Shown here: in pieces, positions 21,557 to 33,845 of the stretch
Position numbering within the stretch: position 1 is the stretch's first letter
Layout: each line of letters starts with the position of its first letter
Assembly (NCBI GenBank): GCA_965112735.1
Contig: OZ218965.1
Span: 620,001 to 684,000, forward strand
DNA: 64,000 bases
Source: Phaeosaccion multiseriatum
Taxonomy: Eukaryota > Ochrophyta, other classes
Direction of reading: 5' to 3'
Translations under genes and position numbers: made by a program
Notes under the pieces: model-generated
Seen by the model: only the letters and a program-made list of their open reading frames with translations
The model's database searches: none
Told to the model about the DNA's origin: nothing

Positions 21557-24069
21557 ATGATTCGACTTCTAGAACACCTTTGCGGCCTACCCGCTGAACT
21601 GTCTGCGGCACGCACTACTTCTGTCGGGATCCTCGCGGCCGCTGTGCTGGCCTCGTGGTTGGCAGAAGCAGTAGCAGCGGACACAGAAGCAGACAACGCA
21701 GCTTACAGGAGGGCTCAGGAGGCCTTTGTGTCTGATTTGACGGGGACGAGTATGAGAGAGATTGTCCTCGTGTCCCTTCCCGTACCCCTGGGGCTGTGGG
21801 TCCTGGGAGAGCTCACAGCGGCCTTGCAGCTCTTGCTGGGGCGCAGGGAGACCACCACCACCACTGAGAGGGGACGGAGGAGGAGCGACAGCGAAGGCGA
21901 TGGCGCATCAGGGACTGCGAGTGAGGAGACTTGTGAACTGCCTCTGCCTGAGGTGGCAAGCTTTTTGTTGGAGTTTACAGTTACGGTGTTGCCGTCCGTT
22001 CTCACCCTAGCGTGTGGGGACCAGGATGGCGGGAGGTGGAGGCGGGTGTTCTTGCTGTTTCTGCCCATGTTTCTGCTGGGTGGAGCATGCTCCGTATTTG
22101 TGCGCACCTATCGGCCCAGCCAGTCCCTCTCAGTGTCTGCACCCCCCCCTCCCGTGGAAACGCTGGCCATCCCCTGTCGGGGGGGGGGAACGACGATATT
22201 GTCCAATGAAGGCAATGGTACGAGCGGCAGTAGGGCAAGTAGCAGCAGGCCCGCGGTCGTCTCCAAGCAGGTGCTCATCGCAACGTGGAAGCGAGGCACC
22301 GCAGACTCTTTCTCCGGCCCTCGACCTGCTTTCGTCACCAATTTCCGTGCGGGGTTGATGGTGCTGACCTGTATCGCCATTTTGGCCGTCGACTTTCCAG
22401 CCTTTCCCCGACGTTTTGCAAAGGTGAATGAAAGGGAAGACCTTTGTCATGCTGGTACTGGTTCATACATTCCTTATTTATTGCCTACCCGGGTGTGGAT
22501 ACGTCCATAGCAGCTCGTCCTCCCTCTGCTGCTCCAGCTGCCAACCGCTCTCACGATCCCAATCAATGATGCCGTTCGCCTCTCTCAGACGGAGACCTTC
22601 GGCAGCGGCTTGATGGACCTTGGTACGGGAAGCATCGTTTTTGCGAGCGGGTTGGTGGCGAGCAAGGCAGAGGGAGAGAGGAGGGCCTCGAGCCGGAGTG
22701 CAGACACATCTCGTTCACCGCCCTCGGGCCCCGGCTTGGTGGCAGTGCTCCAGACCTGGCCGCTGCTCGTGCTCGGCTTCAGCCGCTTGGCAATGGTCAA
22801 GGTGCTGGGCTATCAGGAGCATGTGTCGGAGTACGGCGTGCATTGGAACTTCTTCTTAACCTTCTTGTGCGTCCGTGTGGTGACAAGCTGTGTGCTCAAG
22901 GCCACAGCATCGACCCCTGGGCTGCGAGCTCCTCTGGCGCTGGCAGCACTCACTGCCCACCAATTTGCGCTTTCGGTGCTCGGCATGACGGAGTACGTGC
23001 TGCACGCAGGTGCGGGAGGGAAGCGGAAGGAGTGTAGTGTTGGCAAGCCTTGCTCCATATAACCCAACGATGCCCTCTCTCTCTCTCTCTGCTCTCCCTC
23101 TCTCTCTCTCTCTCTCTCACCTCGCGTTGGCCAGACCGCGTGTCGCTGCTGTCCAAGAACAGAGAGGGTGTACTGGGCCTCACGGGCTACTGTGCCATCT
23201 TCTTCATCGCGGAGGACATAGGTACGTACGGCATGGGAGTCAAAGGAGTGGCGCTATGGCGCGGAGACAGCGTGCGCCTGTTCATCACATGACATCCGCT
23301 TATGTGATATCCACCATCACCTGTGTCTGCGTGTGCGCATCACCACCATCACCAAACATCATCCTTCTCCCGCTCCCGCCGCCCCTCCTCCACCCCTCCC
23401 CCACCCAGGCCGCCGCTTCCTGTGGCAGCGGCCGATCCACAAGAGCTCCAGCGTCCTCCTGTCATGGCGCCTGCGCTTGCTCCAGCTGCTGGGCGTGGAT
23501 GTGATGCTATGGCTCCTTGTGATGGTGTGTCGGACCTTCGTGCAGCCCCCCTCTCGGCGCCTCATGAACCTCTGCTACGTGCTGTGGTGCTGTGCGCACT
23601 GCGTGCTCTTGGTGCTGCTGCTGGGCGGCGCGGCGCTGTGCAGCTCTGCTCCAGCGGCCGGTAGGCTGTACAAGTCCATCAGCGATAACCAGGTAGGCGT
23701 GGTGCGTGGGTGTGGTGGGTGTGGTGGGTGGGTGAGTGGGAGGGCGGGGGGTGTCGGGGGCCGAGGAAAGGTACAAACCTCTTGACTCCGCTCTTGTCTC
23801 GATACGACTCTCTCACCCTACTGTTGTTGTTGTTGCTGCTCGCCCTTTGCTCGTGTGTGGGGCGTGGAGTGCAGTTTACCGTATTCCTGCTCTCCAACGT
23901 GGCCACGGGGGCGGTGAATCTCAGCACACGCACCCTGGAGCACTCGGACTCGGCGGCGAGGGGCGTGCTGCTGCTGTACATGTTGGCCGTGTGTTCGGCA
24001 AGCTGGGCCCTGCAGGCCAAAGGAGGCAAGCTCAAAGACAGCTGGACTCGCGCTAAGGGGGTTGACTAG
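21557..24069 (+). CDS. PIGW: GPI-inositol acyltransferase PIG-W/Gwt1
   Basis: Exons 21557-22423, 22589-23009, 23135-23221, 23409-23692, 23875-24069 (617 aa). PIG-W acylates the inositol ring of glucosaminyl-phosphatidylinositol in the ER, an early step of GPI-anchor synthesis. Family marks: QEAFVSDLTGTSMREI (about residues 55-70), FVTNFRAGLMVLTCIAILAVDF, FPRRFAK joined across intron 1 to TETFGSGLMDLGTGS, YGVHWNFFLTF, NREGVLGLTGY and, near the end, LLSNVATGAVNLST. About a dozen membrane helices are visible. The protein is longer than human PIG-W (504) because of a Ser/Thr/Arg-rich loop in exon 1 and about 50 extra N-terminal residues; the family normally begins near EAFVSDL, so the true start could be further in or in a missed exon. 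Confidence 0.9.
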
Positions 24070-24373
24070 GGCGACTAATCAATCAATCGTAATTGCCGAG
24101 AAAAGTTAAAATAGTCTCCCCCACAACAAAGAGTATGCGTTCCCTCTGCTGCCCTCTTGCCTCCCAAGTCTATTTCCCTCTCTCTCTGCCTCTCTTCTTT
24201 CTCCACCCCTCTCCTCTTCCCCTCTTCCGTCTCCTCTTGATCTTGAGGGAAGCATTTTCATCAGGGAGGAGCATGAAGCACAAAGATGGGGGCCCTACCT
24301 CTATGTTCTGTTTGTAGTCTAAAGATTGCTTTGTTTGTAAAGGGTAAGGATGGGGGGGGGGGCAAGGGTCGTC
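24070..24373. other. Convergent 3' spacer
   Basis: 304 bases between the PIG-W and Sec14-like stop codons. Pyrimidine-rich at 24170-24240 and a poly-G run at 24352-24361. No gene seen. Confidence 0.6.
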
Positions 24374-26048
24374 TCATTTCTTGAACAAGACGGCCGCCGC
24401 GAGGTGAAGAAAGGCCATGATCATGCGGGCAAGAAGCAGCACGGCCTCTGCGACGCACAGCACCAGAGCCTTGGCCCGCCGTGAAGGGCCTCGTGACTCT
24501 ACAAGGCGTCTCTGAGCCTTGCGGAATCGGTCAACCCTTTTGCTGCCAGCATCGCTGGACGCCTCCACCTCTTCGTCCTTCGCTGCCGCCCGGCTCTGGC
24601 GCTTTCTGCTACTGCTGCTGCCTGTGCCTCGCTCTTTTCGGCGTCTATGGTGGCCCTCTGATCTCTTCTTCTTCCTCTTCTTCTTTTTCTTCTTCGACGG
24701 CTCTCCTATGGCAATCGGCCCCTCTTCTTCCGCCTCCTCCTCGGCACCGCGAGAGGCAGTAGCAGCCGCAGCAGCGGGGGTGCCCATCATTGATAATGCA
24801 TCCTCCGGAGTCAGAAGCTCAGGGAGGGGCGGGGGCTCCGAAGCGTCTGAGGCCGACTGCGCAGAGAGAGCAAGGCGCTTCTTGGCCAATCGCTCCTTCT
24901 CCTCGGCCGTTGGCGAAAAGGGGCACTCGCCTGGCACGGGAGGATAAAAGGCAAGGAGAAGGAAGATGAGGGGTTTTTGATGGGCACGTGGCAGTGCGGC
25001 CCCACCTTTCGCATTTTTGGGGGTTTCGTCTTCGTTACAAAGCGTACGCGTACCTTTCCCCAGGCGTTCCATAGCGGAGTCGATTTCCTTCCACGTGACG
25101 GCAGCGTTGGCTCCAAACTCCTCGGGCCCTCCCATGAAGGACGGAATGTGGTCGTGTTCCACAGTCTCCTCCAGCTTCTTCAGCCCCTTCTCTCCAGATC
25201 CCTGTGTGCGCGTGCGTGCGTGCGTGGTTAGTGTTGGCGTGTTGGAAGATGTTGAGTTTTTGTGGCCTTTGTCTTGTCCCAAGTCCCCACACTCAGGAAG
25301 GCAAGTAAGTCACTCAGTCCCTCACTCACCGCTCAATCACTCCCTCCCTCCCTCCCTCACTCACTCACCAGCACGCTGATCTTGGCGAGAGTCTCCTCTC
25401 CCAATATAGGCTCCACCATCCCCCAGGCCTTGGAGAAGATCCATGGCGCATTGACGATCTTCAGCCCCTTGACCATATCGGCGTAGTTGTCCTTGAAGAT
25501 CTCATTGATGGCCCTTTACAGGAGCAGCAATCGGCCGGGATGGATGGAGAGGAAGGAGGGGAATGATGCAGTCAGCGAGCGAGGCGGGCAAGAGACCCCC
25601 CCGTCCCTCCCCCCTGGCGAGCAAGACATCCCCTCCTCCCCCCCCACGCCCTGCCTGCCTGCCTGGCCAGAGGCCCTTCACCCCCTCACCCCCTCACCTG
25701 GTGTACGTGATTGAGTCCTTCGCCAGGTGCCTCATCCCCAGACCCGTGAGGTCCAGCACGCTCACCATCTGCGTGACTGGGCGGCCCTGCTCCCTGCTCA
25801 TCTTACTCAGCACAAACCTGCGACGGATCTTTTCACCACAAAGCACGGAGCATTGGCATGTACGCACACATACATATGCAACGCCTTGACATTGCTTGCC
25901 ATCGATGGACGGGTTGGGCCAGCAGTAGTCATTGCCGTTTACTTACGCCCTACGTACCTCCATGTTTTGGCAGTAGAGCCGCACGATATCCTCCATCTCC
26001 AAAGCGTTGGGCTCCTTCCGCATCTCTCCAATGTTCTAAGGGAAAGTG

Positions 26049-26098
<50 letters not shown>

Positions 26099-27886
26099 GC
26101 ACACACACACACACGCATCGATGGAAAAGGAATACACGTCAAGCGGTCACACACACACCCGCGCATGAAACGAAAGGATCCAATACGAGCTTTGCTGATA
26201 CCCACCGCCCACTCACCGCGAGGCCCAGCCTGTCGAAGAAGAGCGGGTTGTCCTTCTTGTCTCTGCCGTGGAAGCCCGTGGGCCACAGTTCTCTGTGCTT
26301 GAGCATCTTAGCCTTGGATACTCTGTGACTGAACATGTCATTGGCACCATAGCTCACGCGCCAAGCCGCTGCCCGACGCATCGCGTCCCTCGCCTGTCCG
26401 TCCGAGGGTGGGTATGTGAGTATGGAGCAGTGCACGGGCATACGGGTCAGGTCGTTCGTTCTCCATCTTGCCTCGTCTCTGGACTCTATAACATCTGCAT
26501 AGCAGGCGCCTTCGCTGCTTTTCTCCGCGTGTCCCCCGTCTGCTCCCAGCCAACCAACCCTCGCTTCTCGTCCCGTCCCGTCCCCTCCCCTCCCCATGTT
26601 AACCCACTTTCTGGAGGTTGAACTTGACCGGTCGAGCGAAGGAGAGAATCAGGAGATTCACATCACCTGCCCAGTCAGTCACAGCAGCAGCAGAGGCGAG
26701 AGAGCGCCAAAAGAGTCAACGCGACGACGGGCGAACGAAGACAACATCTTCTCCATCCATCCCAACATCCTCTTTGTAATACAAGGCCGATAATACAGCA
26801 CTCACCACAGATGGCGCTGGGTATAAGAGCCTCGCTTTCTTCTCTCGACAGCCCCTCCCCACCCTCCTCCCCTTCCCTGCCCTCGAAGAAAGCTTTGAGG
26901 CTGTCAAAGGCCTCCCTGTCCTCTTCTGACAAGGCGTCGATGTCCTCCACCACCGCTTCCTTCACCCTGCCAGCAGCCAGCCAAGGAGATAAGAAACAAC
27001 CGCAAAAATGATATCAGATGTCGGGCAGACAAATTCAAGACTGAAGAGCGTGGCTGGACTGATTGCTGCGCCTGCTATCGTCGTGCTCAAAACGAGGATA
27101 ACGAAGGACGTCCCAACTCTAGTCTCTCTCTCCTTACCTGTCCACCTGCTCTTCTAGTCTGCCCAGCAGAATCTCTTCGGCCTCAGGGAGGAAGGATTGC
27201 CAGTCTCGACCTTGGCGATCCGTCCGTATTTGCTGCTCCTGCTCCTGCTCCTCCTCCTCCTCCTGCTCCTGTTGCTGCTCCTCTCCAGTCAGTCCGGCCA
27301 AGAGCGTCGCCTCACTTGCTTGCTGTGCTTCCTCATCCTCCCCGCCCTCCTCCCCATCAATCACCTGCAGCCCCCCACTCTCTGTCGCTGCTTCGGCCTG
27401 CGGCACTGATGTGACTGCGGCTCCAACCACCGCTCCTCCTTCCCCCTTTCCATCTTGTGTCTTGCGAGCAAGCACCGCTTCTGTCTCTCGCATCAGCGCC
27501 TCCATCCTCACCAGGCATTGCTTCATCCGCACCACATCACTAATGCTACTACTATCGCCCCTCTCGTCGGCGGCATCGACGTCTCTACTTATACTGACAT
27601 TTCTGCCCCCCCCCCAACTGCTGCTATCCGTGACATTGGAAGGCTTGAGCAAGTCCTCCACTTCCTTTAAGCGCCCCTCCAACCGCTGCACGTCCTGAAG
27701 TAGCCCTTCCTGCGTCTTGATCTTGGCGTACGCCATACCAGCGTTTGCCCCGACGAAGCCACACGCACATCGCGGCGAGCCGAGCACAATAAAGGCTTGG
27801 AGCAAGCGCAGCAGCTTCCTGCCCCTACATTGCTGCCGTTTGCCGCCGCCTCTCCTACTGCGGCTAGTTCGACTCACTCCGTCCAT
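24374..27886 (-). CDS. Sec14-like (CRAL-TRIO) protein with anchors at both ends
   Basis: Minus-strand exons 27886-27138, 26966-26806, 26666-26608, 26393-26217, 26035-25958, 25828-25698, 25513-25369, 25201-25054, 24930-24374 (734 aa). Residues 304-550 are a CRAL-TRIO lipid-binding domain. The N-lobe reads LILSFARPVKFNLQKARDAM, then WPTGFHGRDKKDNPLFFDRLG, then VSVLDLTGLGM, KGLKIVNAPWIF and the closing EHDHIPSFMGG with PEEFG. Sec14 proteins bind or exchange phosphoinositides and other lipids between membranes. The N terminus has a basic stretch, a hydrophobic core and a possible cut before FVGANAG (Phe44), hinting at plastid or secretory entry. A Glu/Gln-rich coiled coil follows. The C terminus has a Lys/Arg-rich segment and a final hydrophobic helix (VLLLARMIMAFLHLAAAVLF) ending KK. 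An in-frame Met at 27937 would add 17 residues. Confidence 0.85.
26053..26115. repeat. (AC)n microsatellite in Sec14-like gene intron 4
   Basis: About 30 dinucleotide units on the plus strand, lying 15-80 bases upstream, on the transcribed strand, of the acceptor at 26036. Confidence 0.95.
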
Positions 27887-28085
27887 CGTTGGCACCCGCT
27901 CTCGCCGCTGGAGTAGCAGCGTCTGCTGGGTACCCACTTTGGATCCACTTTAAACGAGAGAGCGAAGGTCACGAGTGTAGTCGCCACCTGTGATTCCCGA
28001 AGCACCAAGAAGGAAAGAAAACTCCGCAGCCCCTTGCGACCCAACTTTTCTTTCTATTCCTCTTATTTACATCACAAGCCCCTCT

Positions 28086-31000
28086 TCATGTACGTCCGTT
28101 TCTCACTAGGGCCTCTTGTCTTCTCCGCGCAATTTCCCCCATGGGCACCGGCGGCTGCTTCTGCCTCTCCCTCAGCGCGGCCCCCCACCTCCTTGTGGCA
28201 TGCAGCCGGGTTCCCCTCTTGGTACGGCGGAAGTCGCCCCCGTCTTGACTCCCATCGGCGCTGCTCTTGATCAGGTAGCCCAGGAAGGCGGTCTCCAAGT
28301 CGGCTCGCTCGATGAGGCGGTCGGTATCGACATCTGGGGCCCTACTCTCGAGCGTCTGCATCATGGCGAGAGGCGTGTTGTGTCCCGCCTGCATGTAGGC
28401 AAGGGCCTCCTTCTCCACTAGCATATCCCTCTTGCGCTGGCGCAGCTTGCTCTTAATGGCCCTGCTCTCCTTCACCCTACGCTTGCGCTTCCGCTCCGCT
28501 GCTTCCTGCTGGAGCCTGCGCACCCTTGCGACCCTCTGCTGCACGGTCATACCCCTCCCGTCCACCTCTCCCAGCTCCTCGCCCGTCTCCCCCTTCATCA
28601 CCACCACTTCCGCGGCGAGGGACACTCGATCGTTGAGCTGGGCGGTCAGGTGCGGCTGCTGGACGTGCCGAGAGCTGTGGCGAGGAGCGAGATGCCCGCT
28701 GCCTGCCACTCTGCTTCCCCTGCTTCTGCCTCCATACCCTGCTTCCAGCAGTGTGCTCCCCACCCCTCCGTCCTCCCCCCCCCCGAGGCCAGCCCCCCAC
28801 CCTAGAGCCCTAAGCGCCTCCTCCTTGGCTTGAGCCTCCACGGCGTGTGCTGCCTCGTCTCTCCGCCGTCGGAGCGCCTGCACGCACGCACGCACGCACA
28901 TCGCAAGCAAGACAGCAGGTCGTTTCATGCACCGCCATCATCGTCGGGGAAAGAGTAGAGTATTTGGGAAGGAAAGGAAGACCCATTCTAACGGCTAGGG
29001 GCGAGAGGAAAGGAGGAGAGGAGCGAGATGGATGTAGACTGTCACGAGGAGGGTGGCTAGAACCAGTCCGTTAGCGTGTGACTCACGCCAAAACCGTTCG
29101 CTCCCCACTCACTCACTCACTCACTCACTCACTCACTCACTCACTCACTCACTCACTCACTCACTCACTCACTCACTCACTCACTCACTCACTCACTCAC
29201 TCACTCACTCACTCACTCACTCACTCACTCACTCACTCACTCACTCACTCACTCACTCACTCACTCACTCGCCCACTCACCTTGAGTATGACGTCATAGT
29301 CCTCGAGGAAGCCTGCAGCCCTGCGCTGCTCGGGTCGAACCCTTCTCTCCTCCTCCAGGGCCTCCACCTCCTGGCAAGCGTCTCGGAAGGCGTCAGCGAG
29401 GCGTACGAGCTCTACCCCCGCCGCCGCCAGTTCGTGATTCACCGCCTCCAGAGCTGCTTCGGTGGGCGCCATGGTGTCCAGAGCTGCTGTCGTGGAGCCG
29501 AAAATGGACTCCTCCGAAAGCGCATCACATCCCCAATCGAGACCGTCAAAGGAACCAAAGGCAGCAGAGGAACCAGAGACACCTTCACTATCACTATCAC
29601 CATCATCGTCATCATCAGCAGCGGCAGTAGGAGAACCAGGAGTAGCAGGAGCAGCAGCAGGAGAACCAGGAGCAGCAGCGGCAGCAGCAGGAGAACCAGG
29701 AGGAGAAGGAGCCGCAGCAGGAGCAGAAGGAGCAGCAGCAGTTGGTGATACAGCAGCAGGAGTAGAGGGGGAGGGGGCAGCCACGACAAAGAACTGCCCC
29801 CCCATGGCCTGACTCACGCCCGTCACGCCCTCGGGCCCTTGGGTGGGCAGACTCTTCTGCAGCTGCTCCGTGGCTCGCCGCTGCCGCTTCTTGGCCACCT
29901 CAACCTTGGCTCGCATAACCTCGGCCCTTCGCCGCTGTTCCGCTGTACCGCCTCGGGTCAGCGCTAGTGCTCCTCCCTGTGACATGGGTCTCCCCTGCTG
30001 CCCTTGCTGCCCCCCTGGGGACTCTGTAGTGGTGGCCGCGGCTGAGCCTTCCTCTGCGAGTAGAGCTTCTTGCACGTCGGTCACACTCCTCCTGACGCTG
30101 ACGAGAGCGCGCGCGAGCAGAAAGGCCTCCGTTTCCAGCACTACTTTGGGCTCACTGCCGCCGCCCCTCGCGCTACCGCTCCTGCTACTATCTACCACAC
30201 TACTGCTGCTGTTGCCACCGCTGCTGCTTCTGATACTGCTGCTACCACTCGTTCTACTACTACTGCCACTCCTGCTCTTATTGCCACCAGCACTGGCACT
30301 CCTACTACTATCCGAGGCACCGGGTAGAGCGTGCCTGGTGAGGGTAGGGCCGCTGCTGCTACTGCTACTGCTACTGCTACTGCTACTACTACTGCTACTA
30401 CTTCTACTTCTACTACTTTCAGCACCGCCACTCCTCCTGCTCTTGCTCTCTGTGCTGCTCTGGGCGCTACTGCTCATTCTCGACCGCTGACCTGGACTGT
30501 TCCTACCATCACTCGCACGGCTGCTTCCAGCGCTTACGCTCCGACCTCCACTGCTCCTCCTACTCCTACTACTCCTACTACTCCTACTACTACTACTACT
30601 CCCACTGCTACTGCCAATACTACTACCGTTGCTCCTACTGCTAGTACTGCTGCGAGATGTTTGACTACCGCTGGCACCTGACTCGTCCCTGCCCTCACCA
30701 TCCGCCCCTCTCCCAGGAAGGGAGACTTGCAGCGTCTCCTTCCAAGTCTCTGCCCAATCCTCTGAGAACACCTCCGTGCTGCGCCTCCTCCCGCCGTCCA
30801 CAACTCCTCGGAGGTCAACCCCCCCTCCCCCTCCCCCCTCCCCCGTACCTCCCCCAGCCTCCCCGTCCCGCTGGGTGCGCGTCCGGACTCGCTCCCTCAC
30901 CCGCTTCGTGGACTCCTTATCCCTCTGCTCCTGTTGCTGCCCATGCCGGATCAGAGTCCTCTGCATGTCCGCCCTCAGCGTCTGCTTGGCCTGCAAGTCT

Positions 31001-33706
31001 AGTCTCGTCATCTCCATCCTATCCTGCGTTGCCTCAGCTTTCCTCCTTGACATATCAAGCCGTTTCTCCAACCCCTGTACCGCCTCCGCCGCTCCCTTCA
31101 CCTCTCTATCGAGCCTTAGGCTGCCTGTACTCTGCGGTACCACCTGCCGAAGGGCTGCCATCTCATCCGCGTGGTCGAGCAGTGCCAGACACTCCTCCGA
31201 GCGCTTTTGAACAAGTCCCTCCAGCACTGCCAGTCGCTGGGCCCGCGCCCCCGCTCCGTCAAAGTCTCGTTGGTCTTCCTCCTCTTCCTGCGCCCGCCTC
31301 ACTTCTGCATCCTGCCGCTCCCTCTCTAGGCCGCGGGAGGCCTGTTGGGCAGCAGTCAAGGCCTCTGCCCTCCCCTCGAGCCGCTTGTTCGCACCGGCAA
31401 GCGCATCCTGCAAGCGACTGAGCTTCGCGCGCTGCTGAATGCACGCTTCGCACTGCAAGTCGTACCAGTGAGTCATAAAACCACCATCCTCAGCTGTATC
31501 AGTCGTATCACCACCTTCCTCAGTTGCTCCTGGTGCGCCCGCGCCTTTGTCACTATTACTGCTTCTGCTGCTCTCCGCTTCCAGCTCCTCTTTCATCTCT
31601 TCTCGCTCTCTCTCGAGCATACGCACATTCCTTCCTAGGGCCTCTACTTGGGTAGCGAGGGCTCGTACGTCCTCACGAGCGGCTGCGTGCTCGGGGATGG
31701 CGACGGTTCGAGTGCGGAGCCGCTGTGTCTCCAACGCCTCCTGTCGCTGCACCATCTCCTGCGTGGCATAGGCCCTTCTCCTCGTCTCTCGCCTCTCCCC
31801 CGCCTCCCTCCTCGCCTCCTCCGCCCCTTCCCTCCCCCCCTTGAGCTGCTCCAATGCCTCTCTACAGGCCTGTACCATGTCTGCTACTTTGTCTCTGTGC
31901 ATATCGCTGTCCACCCTCCTGCCCAGCAGCTCCGTCGTCCGCTCCACCACCGCTCTCAGCTCCACCGAGTCGCCATCCACTGCCATCTCATCCACTGCCA
32001 TCGCGCTTACCCCCTCGCCTGCTCCGAGTGGGGCTGTGAGGGGCTTTGGATTAGGCTTCTTCCTTTTGAGAAAGGGTTCGGCCCTGCGTGGGAACGCAAA
32101 GCCCTCGTGGCCTGCAGCATCGAGCATCCACTCCACCATGGTATGTGCCTCCCTGCCCACGCTTTTTTGCCCATGCCAATCGAGCGCCTGAAACGGCAGA
32201 GCCAAAGACCACAGGGGGGGAGGGGGGGGGGGAGCAGCGGTGGAGAATGACATGCACGTATGAGCAAGTCTAGCTCAAGGAAAAACAAGCTAATAAGGAA
32301 GATATACTTTCTTAGCGCACACAAAATCCATCCTCCCTCCCTCCCTCCCTCACCTTCTCCGGCACCTTGTCCTCATCCCCCAGCAGCCCCTCGAGGCGGT
32401 CGATGGCCTCCCTCGCAAGGCACGTGCTCCTCAGCAGCACGGCCCGCATGCTCGTGTTGACTGTCAGCCCCACTGTAAGCGCCGCCTCCACCCCGTGCTC
32501 CGAGAGCTTGTTGCCGGACAGGTTTAGGAACTTTAGCGTAGAGTTGCAGCACAAGGCAGCCGACAAGGCCTGTGCATGCGTGTGTGTGTGTGTGTATGTG
32601 TGCGTGTGTGTGTGTGTGGGCATGTAGGGAGAGAGGAGTGAGAAGACTCAGAAGACTGTATTTATCCACCCATCCATCCATCCATCCATCCATCCATCCA
32701 TCCATCCATCCATCTATCCATCCATCCATCTATCCATCCATCTATCCATCCGTCCATCCACCCATCCCCTCGTTCATCCCAAGCCCCAAGCCAAGTCGTC
32801 TCTAGCCTCTGCTTCGTCTGACCTTGACGCCGAGCAGCCCGACGCCGGCGTTGAGCAGCCACAGCGACTCGAGCTTGCAGCCGTGGGGGTTGGCCAGGGC
32901 CGCAGCGAGGCAGATGGCACCTCGGTCTCCGAAACGCCGCAAGTGGAGAGTCTCGGCGACTTTGGTGGGGATGGTCCTCCAGCCTGAAGGCATACAGAGA
33001 AACGGATATACAGACATACAGGCATATGGGCAGGGGGTAAGGAGGCGAGAGATTGCATTACATTACACATGAGGGAAGATACTCGCATCTGTATGAGGCA
33101 GAGCGCGCTCAAGCGAAAGGCATCAAAGAACCCGCTTCAACTTCAACTTCAACTTCAGCTTCAGCCTCAGCTTCAGCTTTGTCGAAGTCAAGCACTGCAA
33201 ACATGCCATTGAGCTGCACGTGGGGTAGGCTTGATGGGAGGAGCCTCACATGAGCAAAAGAGCTCTGGCCAATGTACGGTTACGTGGCTTAGGGGAAAGC
33301 CCCCAGGGATGAAGGAATGAGTCAGTGTAGTAGCAGGAAGACATGGCACAGTCAGTGACAGGCGTCTTTCCCCAACAAACCCTAGGCTGACTGACCTGAG
33401 TGGCTATTGTGTAGACAGCCCCCGAGCGCGAGCATCTTGAGCCGGCAGGTGGACTGCGAGAGGAGGTTAGCGATGCTCTTGCAGCCCACGAATCCGAAGG
33501 GGTTGTGGCTCATATTGAGCGTGTGGAGCACGGGCAGAGACTCCAGAGCCACGGCCACCTACAAGGACAAGGGGTGGAGGGGAGAGAGGAGACGCACTTG
33601 TTGTGTTAGGTTGAAGGCGAGTAGCAGGATGCGCCGAAAGAAGGGGTTGTACGCACACATACTCATATATACATACTCACACATACATGCACACGTACAT
33701 ACCCAA

Positions 33707-33740
<34 letters not shown>

Positions 33741-33771
33741 ACCCACCCACACACCCACCCACCCACCCACC

Positions 33772-33845
<74 letters not shown>

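Noticed and set aside
29053-29748. Plus-strand frame with Thr-His-Ser-Leu repeats
   Set aside because: Translation of the ACTC satellite running into sequence antisense to the WW-LRR gene.
30331-30681. Thr/Ala-rich plus-strand frames
   Set aside because: Antisense of serine-coding tracts in exon 7 of the WW-LRR gene.
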